Assembly (NCBI GenBank): GCA_026004875.1
Contig: BPJZ01000020.1
Span: forward strand, 1-53,041
Direction: 5' to 3'
DNA length: 53,041 bases
Source: Candidatus Poribacteria bacterium
Lineage (GTDB): Bacteria > Poribacteria > WGA-4E > GCA-2687025
The notes beneath the pieces are model-generated. The model made no database searches. It was not told the origin of the DNA and worked only from the letters and a program-made list of their open reading frames with translations. Positions 15,830-25,828 of this stretch are shown here, piece after piece (positions within the stretch are counted from its first letter, which is position 1; each line of letters starts with the position of its first letter). The position numbers and the translations under genes were made by a program.

Positions 15830-18272
15830 ATGGAAGTGAACGTTGGCGACTGGATTATCGCGGCCGTGGCTCAGGATCCTTTTCCGAGCGGAGGGAACCT
15901 CTTTTGTACGCTGGTGCCGATTTGCGATCTTTCGGGCGCGCTGCTGACCGAGGAGCAGTTCCCTAACCGTGGGCTGATCTGGTGGCGAGTCATCGACTCG
16001 GTCCGGGAGCACGCCGTCCGCCGGAATCTGGTTAAGATTCAACTCGCCTACGCGCCGGCCTACGACGAGAAGGACCGGAGCAAGGACTTCTTTCAGGTGG
16101 AGCGGGTGGAGCCGCTCGCGGGGACGGCGATGCCGATCCTTCCCCTGGATGAGTACCAGGACAGCGAAACGCTGATCCGGCGAGGGACGATCCCCGCCGT
16201 CGCTCAGCGGATCGGTGGTCCGATCCTATTGGTGACCGGCGATGAGGTGACCGGCCCTTGGAAGATTGAGGGGGAGGACGTCTCCGGCCTCCGCAAGCGG
16301 TGGCTGGTCCGACCAGCTAGCGGCGATCGCGTCTGGCGATGGAGCTGGAGCCTTTTTGAGAAAAAGATCCCCTTCGTCCGACGCTCAGCGAAGATCATTC
16401 TCGACTTTCACTGGAACAAGTTTGAGAAGGTCACCTACCAGTTGGTGCTCAACGAGGTGCTGCCCAAGGCGTACGCCCTCGGCGAACAGGTGGATGCGAT
16501 TCCCGACCGGGAGATTCTCGGCCGTTTGGGGCGTGCGTTGGCGAATCCCTCTCACCGACGCCAACTGTTGCGCTTCTTTGACGAAGCGATGCCGCGTGTT
16601 CGGGAGATGCCGGACCTGAGCGACTATCTGCCCCGAGTTCAGCAGATCGCCGGAGAGCTGCGCCACTACGAGGAGGCGCTTCGTCCTCTCCTGGACGCCT
16701 TGACGCGATCGGAGGAGTTCCTGCCGCTCCTTGAGCGAAGGATTGACGAGTTGGCGCAGGCCCATATCCAGGAGCGGCGCAAGGAGCTGGAGGCGCGCGT
16801 TCACGCCGAAATCCAGGAGCTGATCGCTCGGCGAGAGCGGCTGGAGGACGAACTTCGCCAGATGCGCGAAGCCTTTGAGGACGAACGGCGACGACTCCGC
16901 GCCCAGCTGGAACAGGAACGGGCTGAGCATCTCCGTATCCTTCGGGAAAAGGAGCGAGAGATTCAGGAGCGGGAACAGGAGGCCGCTCGCCAACTGCAGG
17001 CCGCCGTACAGGCACTCACCGAGCGACAGCAGGAGCTGATCGCGCAGTACCTGGCCCTCGCACCGCTTCTGGAGAGCTCCCGTCGGCCAGCCTCCCAGGA
17101 GGCCCCCGAACAGGTCAGCGGGGTTGGAGAGTTTTCCCTGCCCCCGTTTGTGGTTCAGGGTGTCACCGACGCGGAGGTGCCGGAGGAGCGCTTCCTGGAG
17201 GCGTGGACGGAAGCCTGTCGGGAGGCCGGATACCTCTACGCCGAGGGGGATTTGATCCACTTTCACATCGCCGTCAAGTCGGAGCGGATGACTCTGATCG
17301 CCGGCGCCAGCGGCACAGGCAAGTCTACTCTTCCTCGGCTGTACGCTCAGGCGCTTCACGGCTTCCTGGGCGAAGACCGCGCTCCGGAACGGTACCTTGC
17401 GATCCCGGTACGGCCCGGGTGGACGGACATTCGGGAGCTGCTGGGCTACTTTAACGTCCTAGAGCGCCGATTTGAGCCGTCGCCGACCGGCCTGTTTGAG
17501 CTTTTGGTCTGTGCCTATGAGGAGGAGCAGCGCGGTCAGAGCGGGGTGTACCTGGTCCATCTGGACGAGCTGAACCTCTCGCAGGTGGAGCACTACTTCG
17601 CCGAGGTGCTGGCCGCCTTGCAGAATCCGGAGGGGCAACAGCGGTTGCGCTGCTTCTCGCCGGGCCGAAGCCGCCCCGACGATCCCTTTGCGCCCTATGC
17701 GGAGCTTCCCTTGGCAAGAGCGCTCCGGTTCACCGGAACGGTCAACACCGATGAGATCGGCAAGCCGCTCTCCCTGAGGCTTTTAGATCGGGTGAACGTT
17801 CTGGAGCTTCAGGTGCCGTCGTTGTTGCCGGCGACAGCGGAAAGCGCGGTCGGAGGCCGTCCTCTGCAGGGCGTCGAGTCGCTGCCCCCCCATCTCAGCG
17901 GCCAACTTCCGGCGATGGGTCCGCCATCGGCTGGACGAGCGAGCCCGCGCAACGTTGGGGAGCGTGCTGGAGCCGATCCAACGGGTGCTTGCTCAGTACG
18001 GCTACCCGCTTAGCCCGCGGCTGGTTCAGGGGATCATCCGTTATCTGGCCAACGCTCAGGGTCTGGTCGAGCTGGACGAAGCGATTGACCGGCAGCTGTT
18101 TCAGCGGATCCTTCCTCGCATCAAGGGGCACGATGAGAATTTCTACAATCTCCTCCAGGAGCTGCTTCAGCACGTTCCGGAGGAGCGGTTTCCCAAGACG
18201 CATCGGCGGCTGCAGCAGATGGCCGATTCGGAGTACGGCGCCGACTTCTTCCACGCTGTCGGGAACGGGTGA
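15830..18272 (+). CDS. McrB-like AAA+ ATPase with long coiled coil (CnuB-like), one frameshift
   Basis: About 813 aa if one base is removed from a run of seven Cs at 17885-17891; as it stands the frame ends at 18013 and the true C-terminus (NFRRWVRHRLDERAR... to GADFFHAVGNG) continues in another frame to 18272. Layout: residues 1-200 beta-rich, no recognised domain (possible target-recognition part); about 205-300 helical; about 305-418 an uninterrupted charged coiled coil; about 440-700 a McrB-type AAA+ motor. The Walker A is GASGTGKST (K498), the Walker B VHLDELN (D579, E580) is followed by LSQVEHYFAEVLAAL, and the McrB signature is GTVNTDE (N639, D641). In McrBC systems this subunit is an NTP-driven hexamer that loads the nuclease. 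ATG 15830 has AGGAG upstream. Its stop is 3 nt before the nuclease start. Confidence 0.85.
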
Positions 18273-18275
18273 CCC

Positions 18276-20108
18276 ATGGGCGTCAGGGAAGAGCTCTACA
18301 TCTACGTGGATTCGACCTCGGGGAGCTGTACGCGCTCCCGCGAGCCGATCCGCATTCCCTTTGACGGAGGGAGCCATCGGCTCCCAAAGCCGATCTTTGA
18401 GCTGGACCGGTTGACCTTCTCCCTCCGCTGCAGCCGGGGGGATGCCCAGTATTACTTAGAGGTTCGGGAGAACCGCTACTACCCTCAGCTCAGCCCGACC
18501 GGATTGATCTGGAAGGCCGCTCCTTACTTGCGCAACCGGCGGGGGCCGGTGCGCGTGCGGCTGGTCCGACAGCAGTCGGAAGAGGAGGAGTTTGCCACGG
18601 AGATTGAGATCGTCTGCCGACCCTCGAAGATCACCGAGGACCAGCTCCGCGTGATGCTGGAGGAGATCGAGCAGAGCATTCAGCTGCTTCGACTGGGGCC
18701 ACGGGGGGGTCGGCGGGGCCCCTCCGGGTTGCCCAGACTGACCCATCGCGAGGAATGGGAGGCGATTCAAGAGCTGTTTGAGCGGATGCAATTTTCCTTA
18801 CGGGCGCTCCATCGGGCTCAGGACGAAACCACCCCTTGGGGTGGAGGGGCTTGGCGGCCTCTTCCCGAGCGCATGGATCGGATCGTTAAGGTCGGGGGCG
18901 ATCCGCGTTGGGCGTTTTACGGCTGGGGGCCTCCGCTCGAAGAGCCGTCCGCCGTTCCGCGGGGCGCTTATGAGAACCGGCAGATCGCCCGATTCCTCGG
19001 CTGGCTTTTGGACCGGTTGGATCGGCTGGCCGAGGAGACCGAGGAGGAGATCGTTCATCTAGACCAGGACCGTCGGTGGAGCGACCATTCTGCCGGCGGT
19101 CAGCCCTCCATCTGGGAGGCCGAGTTTGCCCCGCGCCGCCGTCAACTGCTAGAACGAGTGGCTCAGTGCCGGCGGCTCCGGCGGAGGATTGCCCAGAGTC
19201 TCGCCCGCTCCTCCTGGAAGGTTGAGCGACAGGGACCGTTGGACCTTCGCCCGACGCCCTGCTTTCTCCAGCACCCTGTCTACTCGCGCCTTTATCGGAT
19301 GATGGTGGAGTTCTATCGGGCCTACAGCCACGTCTTTGAGCGATCGGCTATCCAGTCGGTCATCTACCGCCACGACACCGATAAGCTGTACGAGTACTGG
19401 CTGTATTTCAGCATGCTCCGCTATCTCATCGAGCGGGCGGGGCTCCGGCTTCGGCGCATCCGCAGCTTGGAGGCAGAAGACCAGGGCGGGTGGGGAGGGC
19501 TCCGACGCGTGGAACGCTCCTATGCGGAGTTTCTCCTCTCCGAACGGTTGGAGCTGCGGCTTTACTATGAGCCGTTGATCTTTCCCAAAGCCGACGCCCG
19601 AAAGCTGGGGCTTCCGTTCTACCGCACCGGCGGCGCCTTGCCGTACAGCCCTGACTTCGTCGTTGAGGTCCTGGAGGAGGGTCAGCGTCGCTTGGGGGTG
19701 GTCGCCGACGCCAAGTACATGCGAGAGGTGGAGCAGGAGAAGGAGAACCTCCGCAAGTATCTCGACCGGATTCGGGATACGAAAAGCTGTGAGCCGTTCG
19801 CCAGCACGCTTTGGATCTTTTACGTGGGCGACACTCACAATCCGCCGGATTCCCCCTGCCGTGTTGAAGTGCACGTCAATCATCCGGTCTTTTTGCGTCC
19901 GGAGTGCACCAAGCTTCACCTCCGGGGGGACCGAGCCCAGGCGATCGGGACGTTTCAGGTGGCGCCGCCGCTTTATCCGGACCCTCACGCGACGATGGAT
20001 CAGCTGGACCGGTTCTTCCGTCCGCTGTTGCGGATGTACGGGATCTCGCCGCAGAAGCGTTCCTATCAAGAAGTTCTTGCGGACGAGCTCTCCCAGGAGC
20101 CCGAGTGA
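18276..20108 (+). CDS. McrC-like nuclease subunit, DUF2357 type (CnuC-like)
   Basis: 610 aa. The N-terminal half is beta-rich, then helical, with the DUF2357-type motifs YENRQIARFLGWLL (about 231-245) and, after an arginine-rich helical segment, DKLYEYWLYFSMLRYL (about 369-384). The C-terminal nuclease is a PD-(D/E)XK fold: P459-D460 in SPDFVVEV and D478-x-K480 in VVADAKYM. It would cut nucleic acid when activated by the ATPase encoded directly upstream (3 nt apart, same strand). No methyltransferase is nearby, which fits a modification-dependent or RNA-directed type IV system rather than classical restriction. The reading frame is intact. The downstream genes are metabolic, so the module appears to be just these two genes. 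Confidence 0.87.
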   Translation: MGVREELYIYVDSTSGSCTRSREPIRIPFDGGSHRLPKPIFELDRLTFSLRCSRGDAQYYLEVRENRYYPQLSPTGLIWKAAPYLRNRRGPVRVRLVRQQSEEEEFATEIEIVCRPSKITEDQLRVMLEEIEQSIQLLRLGPRGGRRGPSGLPRLTHREEWEAIQELFERMQFSLRALHRAQDETTPWGGGAWRPLPERMDRIVKVGGDPRWAFYGWGPPLEEPSAVPRGAYENRQIARFLGWLLDRLDRLAEETEEEIVHLDQDRRWSDHSAGGQPSIWEAEFAPRRRQLLERVAQCRRLRRRIAQSLARSSWKVERQGPLDLRPTPCFLQHPVYSRLYRMMVEFYRAYSHVFERSAIQSVIYRHDTDKLYEYWLYFSMLRYLIERAGLRLRRIRSLEAEDQGGWGGLRRVERSYAEFLLSERLELRLYYEPLIFPKADARKLGLPFYRTGGALPYSPDFVVEVLEEGQRRLGVVADAKYMREVEQEKENLRKYLDRIRDTKSCEPFASTLWIFYVGDTHNPPDSPCRVEVHVNHPVFLRPECTKLHLRGDRAQAIGTFQVAPPLYPDPHATMDQLDRFFRPLLRMYGISPQKRSYQEVLADELSQEPE

Positions 20109-20122
20109 GGAGAGAAGCCGTG

Positions 20123-20863
20123 ATGGACTCCCTTCCCTATCCGGACGGCTGTCGTGGGGCCGTCTCCTTGACTTTTGATGACGCGCATCCTTCTCAGCTC
20201 TCCGTTGCCGTGCCGACGATGGAGCGGTACGGCCTCCGGGGGACCTTCTACGTGAACCCGCGGGAGGACTACCGGCAGCAGCTGAAGCCCTTCGCCGAGC
20301 TGGTCGCTCGAGGGCACGAGCTGGGCAACCATACGGTCAGCCATCCCTGTTCGCGCAACTTCGATTTCGTCACGCGCGGCCTTGAAGAGTGGAGCCTGGA
20401 AGAGATCGAGGCCGATATTTTGGAGGCCGCTCGGAGGCTTCAGGAGCTGGCCCCGGAGGTGCAGGAGTGGACCTTTTGCTATCCTTGTTACCAGTCGGAT
20501 GTGGGAGAAGGGGAGCGGCGCCAAAGCTACACCCCGATCGTCGCACGCCACTTCTTGGCGGCCCGCGCGTGGGGAGAAGCGGCCAACCATCCGGGACGGG
20601 TGGACCTGCACTATCTGGGCTCTTATGATTGCCATCGGCGCTCCGGGGCGGAGATGATCGGCCTCTGTGAGCTGGCCGCCGCCGAAGGGCGTTGGGTGAT
20701 TCTCACCTTTCACGGAGTGGGCTCGGGCCATCTCTCTGTGGACGCACGGGACTTCGAGAAGCTCTGCGCCCATCTGGGGGCCCACCGGGATCGGCTCTGG
20801 ACGGCGCCCGTCGTCCAGGTGGCCCGTGCCGTTCGCCGATGGCGGGAGCAGCAACGTGGATAA
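20123..20863 (+). CDS. Polysaccharide deacetylase (NodB homology domain, CE4)
   Basis: 246 aa carbohydrate esterase that would remove N-acetyl groups from a glycan. NodB motifs are SLTFDDAH (base Asp and metal Asp), HELGNHTVSHP (metal His pair), FCYPCY and the late LTFHGVG. No signal peptide is visible, so it is either cytoplasmic or exported by another route. I chose ATG 20123 with AGGAG about 10 nt upstream; a longer in-frame reading starts inside the nuclease gene. Its end overlaps the start of the SnoaL-like gene by 8 nt. Confidence 0.88.
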   Translation: MDSLPYPDGCRGAVSLTFDDAHPSQLSVAVPTMERYGLRGTFYVNPREDYRQQLKPFAELVARGHELGNHTVSHPCSRNFDFVTRGLEEWSLEEIEADILEAARRLQELAPEVQEWTFCYPCYQSDVGEGERRQSYTPIVARHFLAARAWGEAANHPGRVDLHYLGSYDCHRRSGAEMIGLCELAAAEGRWVILTFHGVGSGHLSVDARDFEKLCAHLGAHRDRLWTAPVVQVARAVRRWREQQRG

Positions 20864-21293
20864 GGAGCGCGTGCGTCGGTTGGCTCGAGGCTACTTTGAG
20901 GAGCTGGCCAACACGGGCGATCCGACGGTGGCCGATCGCCTGCTCGCCGAGGACTACGTGCAGCACAACCCCGACAGTCCCACTCGGCGTACCGTGGGCC
21001 GGGAGGCCTTCAAGGAGCGACTGCAGATGTACCGTCAGGCCTTCCCCGACCTGACCTGGACGATCGAGGAGATTCTCGTAGAAGGGGACCGGGCGGCGGT
21101 TCGATGGAGCGCTGTGGGAACCCATCGGGGGCCGTTACAAGGCGTTCCTCCAACCGGCAGGCGGGTTCGGATGTCTGGAATTACCATCCACCGGGTCGCA
21201 GGAGGGCGGATCGTCGAGTCCTGGGTCTGTTGGGACACGATCAACACGCTGCTGACCATCGGAGCGGTGCGACTAACGGGCAAGGGCCCATAA
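20856..21293 (+). CDS. SnoaL-like/ester cyclase family protein (NTF2 fold)
   Basis: 145 aa from GTG 20856, which has GGGAG 7 nt upstream and overlaps the deacetylase stop. The pattern YFEELANTGDPTVADRLLAEDYVQHNP...GREAFKERLQMYRQAFPDLTWTIEEILVEGDRAAVRWSAVGTHRGPLQGVPPTGRRV...SWVCWDTINTL is typical of the SnoaL/ester-cyclase NTF2-like cone fold. These proteins bind small hydrophobic molecules; catalytic function here is unknown. Confidence 0.85.
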   Translation: MDKERVRRLARGYFEELANTGDPTVADRLLAEDYVQHNPDSPTRRTVGREAFKERLQMYRQAFPDLTWTIEEILVEGDRAAVRWSAVGTHRGPLQGVPPTGRRVRMSGITIHRVAGGRIVESWVCWDTINTLLTIGAVRLTGKGP

Positions 21294-21376
21294 ACGCAGG
21301 GCGTTCCTCCTCGGCGTCGGATGGATCTTTCTGAAGTGGTTACGATTCTCTTTCAAAGAGGAGCGCAGGGGAAAAG

Positions 21377-21979
21377 ATGCTCTATCCCCCGGTGATCTTA
21401 GCTTCGAAATCCCCTCGACGTGCGAGGCTCTTGGAACAGATCGGCGTTCCCTATCGGGCGATCCCCAGCGGAGTTGAGGAGCGTCCGCCGGCGGGGATGA
21501 GCCCCGCCCGTGCTGCTGAGCACTTGGCCCGCGCCAAGGCGCTGGAGGTGGCCGAGGGGCTACTCGATCCGGTGCCGGAGGTGGCCGTTGTGGCCGCCGA
21601 CACGCGGGTCATCGTGGACGGAAAGGCGCTCGACAAGCCGGGAGATCCGGAGGAGGCTCGCTGGATGCTCGCCCAGCTCAGCGGAAGGGCGCACGAGGTG
21701 GCGACCGGCGTTGCGGTGGTCCCGTTGCGCAGCTCCAGAGGACCGGAGTCCTGGGTAGAGATCACCCGAGTGTACTTCCGCCGACTAGCCCCCGAGGAGA
21801 TCGAGGCGTACGTTGCCACGGGCGGACCGATGGACAAAGCGGGCGGATACGGCATTCAGGAGGGGGCAGGGGCCTTTGTCGAGCGCCTCGAAGGCTGTTA
21901 CTTCAACGTGGTGGGGCTTCCGCTGGCGCGGTTGTCCGCGCTATTGCTTGAGCTGGGTCGTGAGGCTCGAGGCCGATGA
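21377..21979 (+). CDS. maf: Maf-like nucleoside triphosphate pyrophosphatase
   Basis: 200 aa housecleaning enzyme that hydrolyses non-canonical or excess nucleoside triphosphates to monophosphates. Visible are the N-terminal SKSPRRARLLEQIG loop, the catalytic AADTRVIVDGKALDKPGDPEEA segment, GRAHEVATGVAV and the C-terminal DKAGGYGIQEGAGAFVERLEGCYFNVVGLP. The last segment fits the YhdE-type (dTTP/UTP) branch. AGGGGAAAA precedes ATG 21377. Its stop overlaps the glycerate kinase ATG (ATGA). The gap upstream, 21294-21376, holds nothing that I can identify. Confidence 0.93.
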   Translation: MLYPPVILASKSPRRARLLEQIGVPYRAIPSGVEERPPAGMSPARAAEHLARAKALEVAEGLLDPVPEVAVVAADTRVIVDGKALDKPGDPEEARWMLAQLSGRAHEVATGVAVVPLRSSRGPESWVEITRVYFRRLAPEEIEAYVATGGPMDKAGGYGIQEGAGAFVERLEGCYFNVVGLPLARLSALLLELGREARGR

Positions 21980-23130
21980 AGGTGGTCGTCGCGCCGGATT
22001 CGTTCAAGGGAAGCCTTTCGGCCCGTGAGGCCGCGGAGGCCATTCGGGATGGGCTCCGCCGTGTCTGGCCGGAGGCTGAGATCGAGTTGATTCCGGTTGC
22101 CGATGGGGGGGAGGGAACGGTAGAGGCGCTCGTCGCCGCAACGGAAGGCCGTTACCTCTCCGCTCAGGTTCGGGACCCGTTGGGGCGTCCGATCGTCGCC
22201 CGCTTTGGGATGCTGGGCGACGGCGAGACGGCGGTCATCGAGATGGCGGCGGCTTCAGGACTGGCCTTGTTGCGCCCAACGGAGCGAGACCCGATGCGAA
22301 CGACCACCTACGGCACCGGCGAGCTGATCCGCGCCGCCCTCGACGCTGGAGCGCGTCGGATCATCCTCGGTATTGGCGGGAGCGCCACAAACGACGGAGG
22401 CGCCGGCGTGGCGGAGGCTCTCGGCGTCCGCTTCCTGGATCGACAAGGGAGGAGCATTCCCCCGGGAGGCGGAGGCCTGGCACTCCTGGAGCGGATCGAT
22501 CTCTCCGGCATGGATCCTCGGGTCGCCGAGGTCGAAGTGATCGTCGCCTGCGACGTGGAGAACCCGCTCACCGGGGAGCAGGGAGCTTCCGCCGTCTACG
22601 GCCCTCAGAAGGGGGCCGGTCCGGAACAGGTGAAGGTCCTGGACACGAATCTACGCCACTACGCCGAGGTGATCCGCCGGGAGCTGGGCAAGGAGGTCGA
22701 GCACCTTCCTGGAGCGGGAGCTGCCGGCGGGCTGGGCGCGGGATTGCTTGCCTTCTTCAATGCGACGCTCCGTCGCGGAGTCGAGATCGTCTTGGAGGCG
22801 GTGCACTTCTCCGAACGGGTGCGGGGCGCCGATCTGGTCATCACTGGAGAAGGGGAGCTGAACGGTCAGACGGCGCGCGGAAAGGCTCCTCTTGGCGTCG
22901 CTCAGACGGCCAAGCGGTTTGGGATTCCGGTGGTCGCCCTGGTCGGCTCGATCGCCCCGGACGCCGGTACGGTCTTCTCCTTGGGAATCGACAGCGCGAT
23001 GACACTGGTCCCCGGCCCGGTCCCGTTGGAGCAGGCAATGGAGCGGACGGCCCACTACCTGGCCAACGCGGCCGAACGATTGGCCCGCCTGCTGAGTGCC
23101 ACCTGCTTTACTCGTCGAGAGACTCCCTAG
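21976..23130 (+). CDS. glxK: Glycerate kinase
   Basis: 384 aa, usual length for the GlxK/GckA type I family, which phosphorylates D-glycerate. Motifs are VVAPDSFKGSLSAREAAEAI, PVADGGEGTVEAL, the central GIGGSATNDGGAGVAEALG and the C-terminal ITGEGELNGQTARGKAP. Cytoplasmic. Coupled to maf by a 4-nt overlap. Together with the glycolate oxidase subunits about 5 kb downstream it could feed glycolate- or glyoxylate-derived carbon into glycolysis; that link is inference. Confidence 0.93.
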   Translation: MKVVVAPDSFKGSLSAREAAEAIRDGLRRVWPEAEIELIPVADGGEGTVEALVAATEGRYLSAQVRDPLGRPIVARFGMLGDGETAVIEMAAASGLALLRPTERDPMRTTTYGTGELIRAALDAGARRIILGIGGSATNDGGAGVAEALGVRFLDRQGRSIPPGGGGLALLERIDLSGMDPRVAEVEVIVACDVENPLTGEQGASAVYGPQKGAGPEQVKVLDTNLRHYAEVIRRELGKEVEHLPGAGAAGGLGAGLLAFFNATLRRGVEIVLEAVHFSERVRGADLVITGEGELNGQTARGKAPLGVAQTAKRFGIPVVALVGSIAPDAGTVFSLGIDSAMTLVPGPVPLEQAMERTAHYLANAAERLARLLSATCFTRRETP

Positions 23131-23144
23131 TCGAAGGAGCTGCA

Positions 23145-24686
23145 ATGCGTTGGTTCCGTTGGCTCTCAGGAGCCCTTTTGGGATTCGTTTTGCTCGGCCC
23201 TCCAGGATGGGCGGGGGCTCCCCCCCTGTTTTTGACCCGTGATCCGGAAGCCCTCCGGCTGGTGGATCGGCTGGTCGCCCGTGGGCTTTTGCCGATCGAG
23301 TACTCCGTAACCCGGATGTTCGACCGAGACCGGCTGGCCGATCGCTTGGAAGAGCTGGGGGAATCGGCAGAGCTTTCTCAGGCGGAGCGTGATCGCATCG
23401 CCGCGCTGGTTCCCTATCTCCGCCTGGAGGAGGAGACCTTTCGCATCGAGACCGAGCCGCCGATGGCCGGAGCGATTACCGCGACCGGGGAGTTACTCCT
23501 GCAGACCCGATGGATGCAAGGGGAGAAGCGAGGTCTGGCCGGCATGGGGATTGCCCGTCTCACTAACAGAAACCCCTTCTTTGGCGTTCACGCCGAGTTT
23601 GGGTGGGGCACGCTCACCGATCTGGACTTTGCTCCCACCCCCTTGGACGTGGCGCAAACGTTTCAGACCTTTGAGTTCCTCCCCGAAGAGGCGCTGAACC
23701 GTTCCCTGGGATATCTCTCCCTTGGCGGAGAGTCGGCTTCCTTGCTGATCGGAAAGTTCGATCTCGCCTGGGGCAGTGGCCGCAACGGAACGTTGTTTCT
23801 CTCGGAGAACACCGATGCCAAGTCGGGACTGCTCTTCTCAGCGCGGAGTGGACCGCTCCACATGGAGGCGCTGACAGTCTCCCTGCCGCACGAAGGGACC
23901 GACACCTATCTTTCGGCTCACCGACTGGACGTGCGGCCGCACCGTCGGATGCTCCTCTCGGCCTACGAGGGGATGGTCTACAAGGACCGGATCGAGCTGA
24001 ACTACGTGAATCCCTTTGCTGTCTATCTGCTGCTCTATCCGCAGCTGGACCGGACCCGGCGCGAGGCCGGGCCGGGGGGTGTCGGAGACAACGCGATCAT
24101 CGGCGGGGCATTCACCCTTATCCCGATAGATGGAATGATCGTTTTCGCCGATCTCTGCTGGTGGACGACATCCAACCCCGCGCGCTTAAAAGCTGGGACA
24201 CCAAGTTTGCTGTCCAGTGGGGCCTCCACTGGTTCGATCCGCTGGGCTTGCGGGACTGGGACCTGCGGGCGGAATACGTCTTTGTGAACCCGTGGAACTA
24301 CACCCATGAGATCGAAGGGTTGAACTTTGCAATCTTCGATCGCCCGGTGGGCTACCGGCTGGGACCCGACGCTGAGAGCCTTTGGCTTGAGGGAAGCCGA
24401 GCGCTCCGGAGGAACGTCCGAGTTGGGGGCGTGCTCTTTCGGGACCGAAAGGGGGAGGTGCAGATCGGAACGGTCCATCGGAAGGACGATCCCAGCGAGT
24501 GGGAGTATCTCTTTGGGACGATCGAAACGCAACGCGGCTTGAAGCTATTTGGGGAGTGGACCCACTGGGGACGCGGTCATCTACGCCTGGAGATAGGATG
24601 GCGATGGGTGCGGAATCGAGACCATCAGCCCAATGTGCACCGAGGACGGTCCTCTAGTACAGCTTCAGGGGCGGGTGGTTTTTTGA
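23145..24686 (+). CDS. Capsule assembly Wzi-like outer-membrane barrel, two frameshifts
   Basis: About 513 aa when corrected. A signal peptide (RWLSGALLGFVLLGPPGWAGA) is followed by a beta-rich protein. The Wzi-type segments are RPHRRMLLSAYEGMVYKDRIELNYVNPFAVY and, after a frameshift, LLVDDIQPRALKSWDTKFAVQWGLHWF. The frame slips once near 24154 (one base seems to be missing in GATCTCTGCTGG) and returns near 24641 (one extra C), after which the protein ends GRVVF, the aromatic end expected of a barrel. Left uncorrected, the first frame ends at 24287 and the second at 24721. Wzi-like barrels anchor or handle surface polysaccharide, which fits the deacetylase three genes upstream. Confidence 0.65.
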
Positions 24687-24797
24687 CCCTTCCCCTGACG
24701 CCGGGCGTTAAAAACGGGTGAGCCGTTCCTCTGGAAGAGAGGGAGCGCGCTTTGGTCGTCTTTGTCCAAAAGGGGAGAGCTGCGGTGAAAACGAGAG

Positions 24798-25828
24798 ATG
24801 ACCGGCCGCGAGCGGGTGCGCCGAGCGCTTCGGTTTGAAGCTCCCGATCGGGTTCCGCGCGATCTGTGGGCGCTGCCGGGGGCGCAGGAGCGTTACCGGG
24901 AGGAGATTCGGCAGCTTTTAGAGCGCTTCCCGACCGACTTTGCCGCGCCCCGATTTGCCTACGGCCCGGCTCGGCGCGCCGCCGGCACCCCCCAACCGCG
25001 TGGGACGCTATACGGACGAGTGGGGCTCCGTTTGGGAGGTGAAACAGGACGGGATCATCGGCGAGGTCAAGGAGCCGGTCCTCAAGGACTGGTCGGACCT
25101 AGCCGATCTGGAGCCGCCCTATGAGATGGCTGGAGGCGGCGGACTTCTCTCAAGTCAACGCGAGCTGCGCCCAGACGGATCGATTCGTCCGAGCCGGCAC
25201 GATGGTGCGGCCCTTTGAGCGAATGCAGTTCCTCCGCGGCTCGGAGCAGCTCTTTTTGGACCTGGCCGAAAGTCCGCCGGAGCTGTGGAAGCTCCGCGAC
25301 CTGGTGCAACGAGTTCCACCTAACCGGAGCTGCGCCTATGGGCCGAAACGGACGTGGACGGCGTCTCCTTGATGGACGATTGGGGGTCTCAAACGGCGCT
25401 GCTGATCTCGCCGGCCCAGTGGCGGGAGTTCTTCAAGCCGCTCTATGCCGATTATTGCCGTATCCTTCATGCGGCGGACAAGTTCGTCTTCTTCCACTCC
25501 GACGGCCATATCGAGGCGATCTACGGCGACTTGATCGAAATCGGCGTGGACGCGATCAACTCCCAGCTCTTCTGTATGAACATCGAGAGGTTGGGCCGAC
25601 TCTATCGGGGAAAGGTGACCTTCTGGGGAGAGATTGACCGTCAGGGTGTCCTGGCCTTTGGGACCCCTCAGGACGGTACGGGAGGCGGTTCGGAGGGTGC
25701 GCCGGGCGCTGGACACCGGCCATGGGGGTGTGATCGCTCAGTGCGAGTGGGGATTGGACACGCCGCCGGAGAACGTGCACGCCGTCTTTGAGGCCTGGCT
25801 GGAGCCGTACGAGTCTCTGTGGGGGTGA
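24798..25828 (+). CDS. Uroporphyrinogen decarboxylase (URO-D) family protein, multiply frameshifted
   Basis: About 340 aa when five apparent single-base insertions are removed (near 24990, 25124, 25306, 25326 and 25675). The corrected protein begins MTGRERVRRALRFEAPDRVP and contains YTDEWGSVWE, VNEFHLTELRL, DGVSLMDDWG, FVFFHSDGHIEAIYGDLIEIG, FWGEIDRQG and a C-terminal GGVIAQCEWG. This is the URO-D superfamily branch related to corrinoid methyltransferases of the MtaA/CmuA type rather than haem-pathway HemE; the substrate is unknown. The His in FFHSDGH and other conserved residues survive, so the shifts look like sequence errors rather than decay. Confidence 0.7.

Noticed and set aside
24798..25828. 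URO-D gene as a decayed pseudogene
   Set aside because: All five shifts are single-base insertions, mostly of doubled bases, and key residues are intact in the corrected frame; neighbouring unrelated genes show the same defect.
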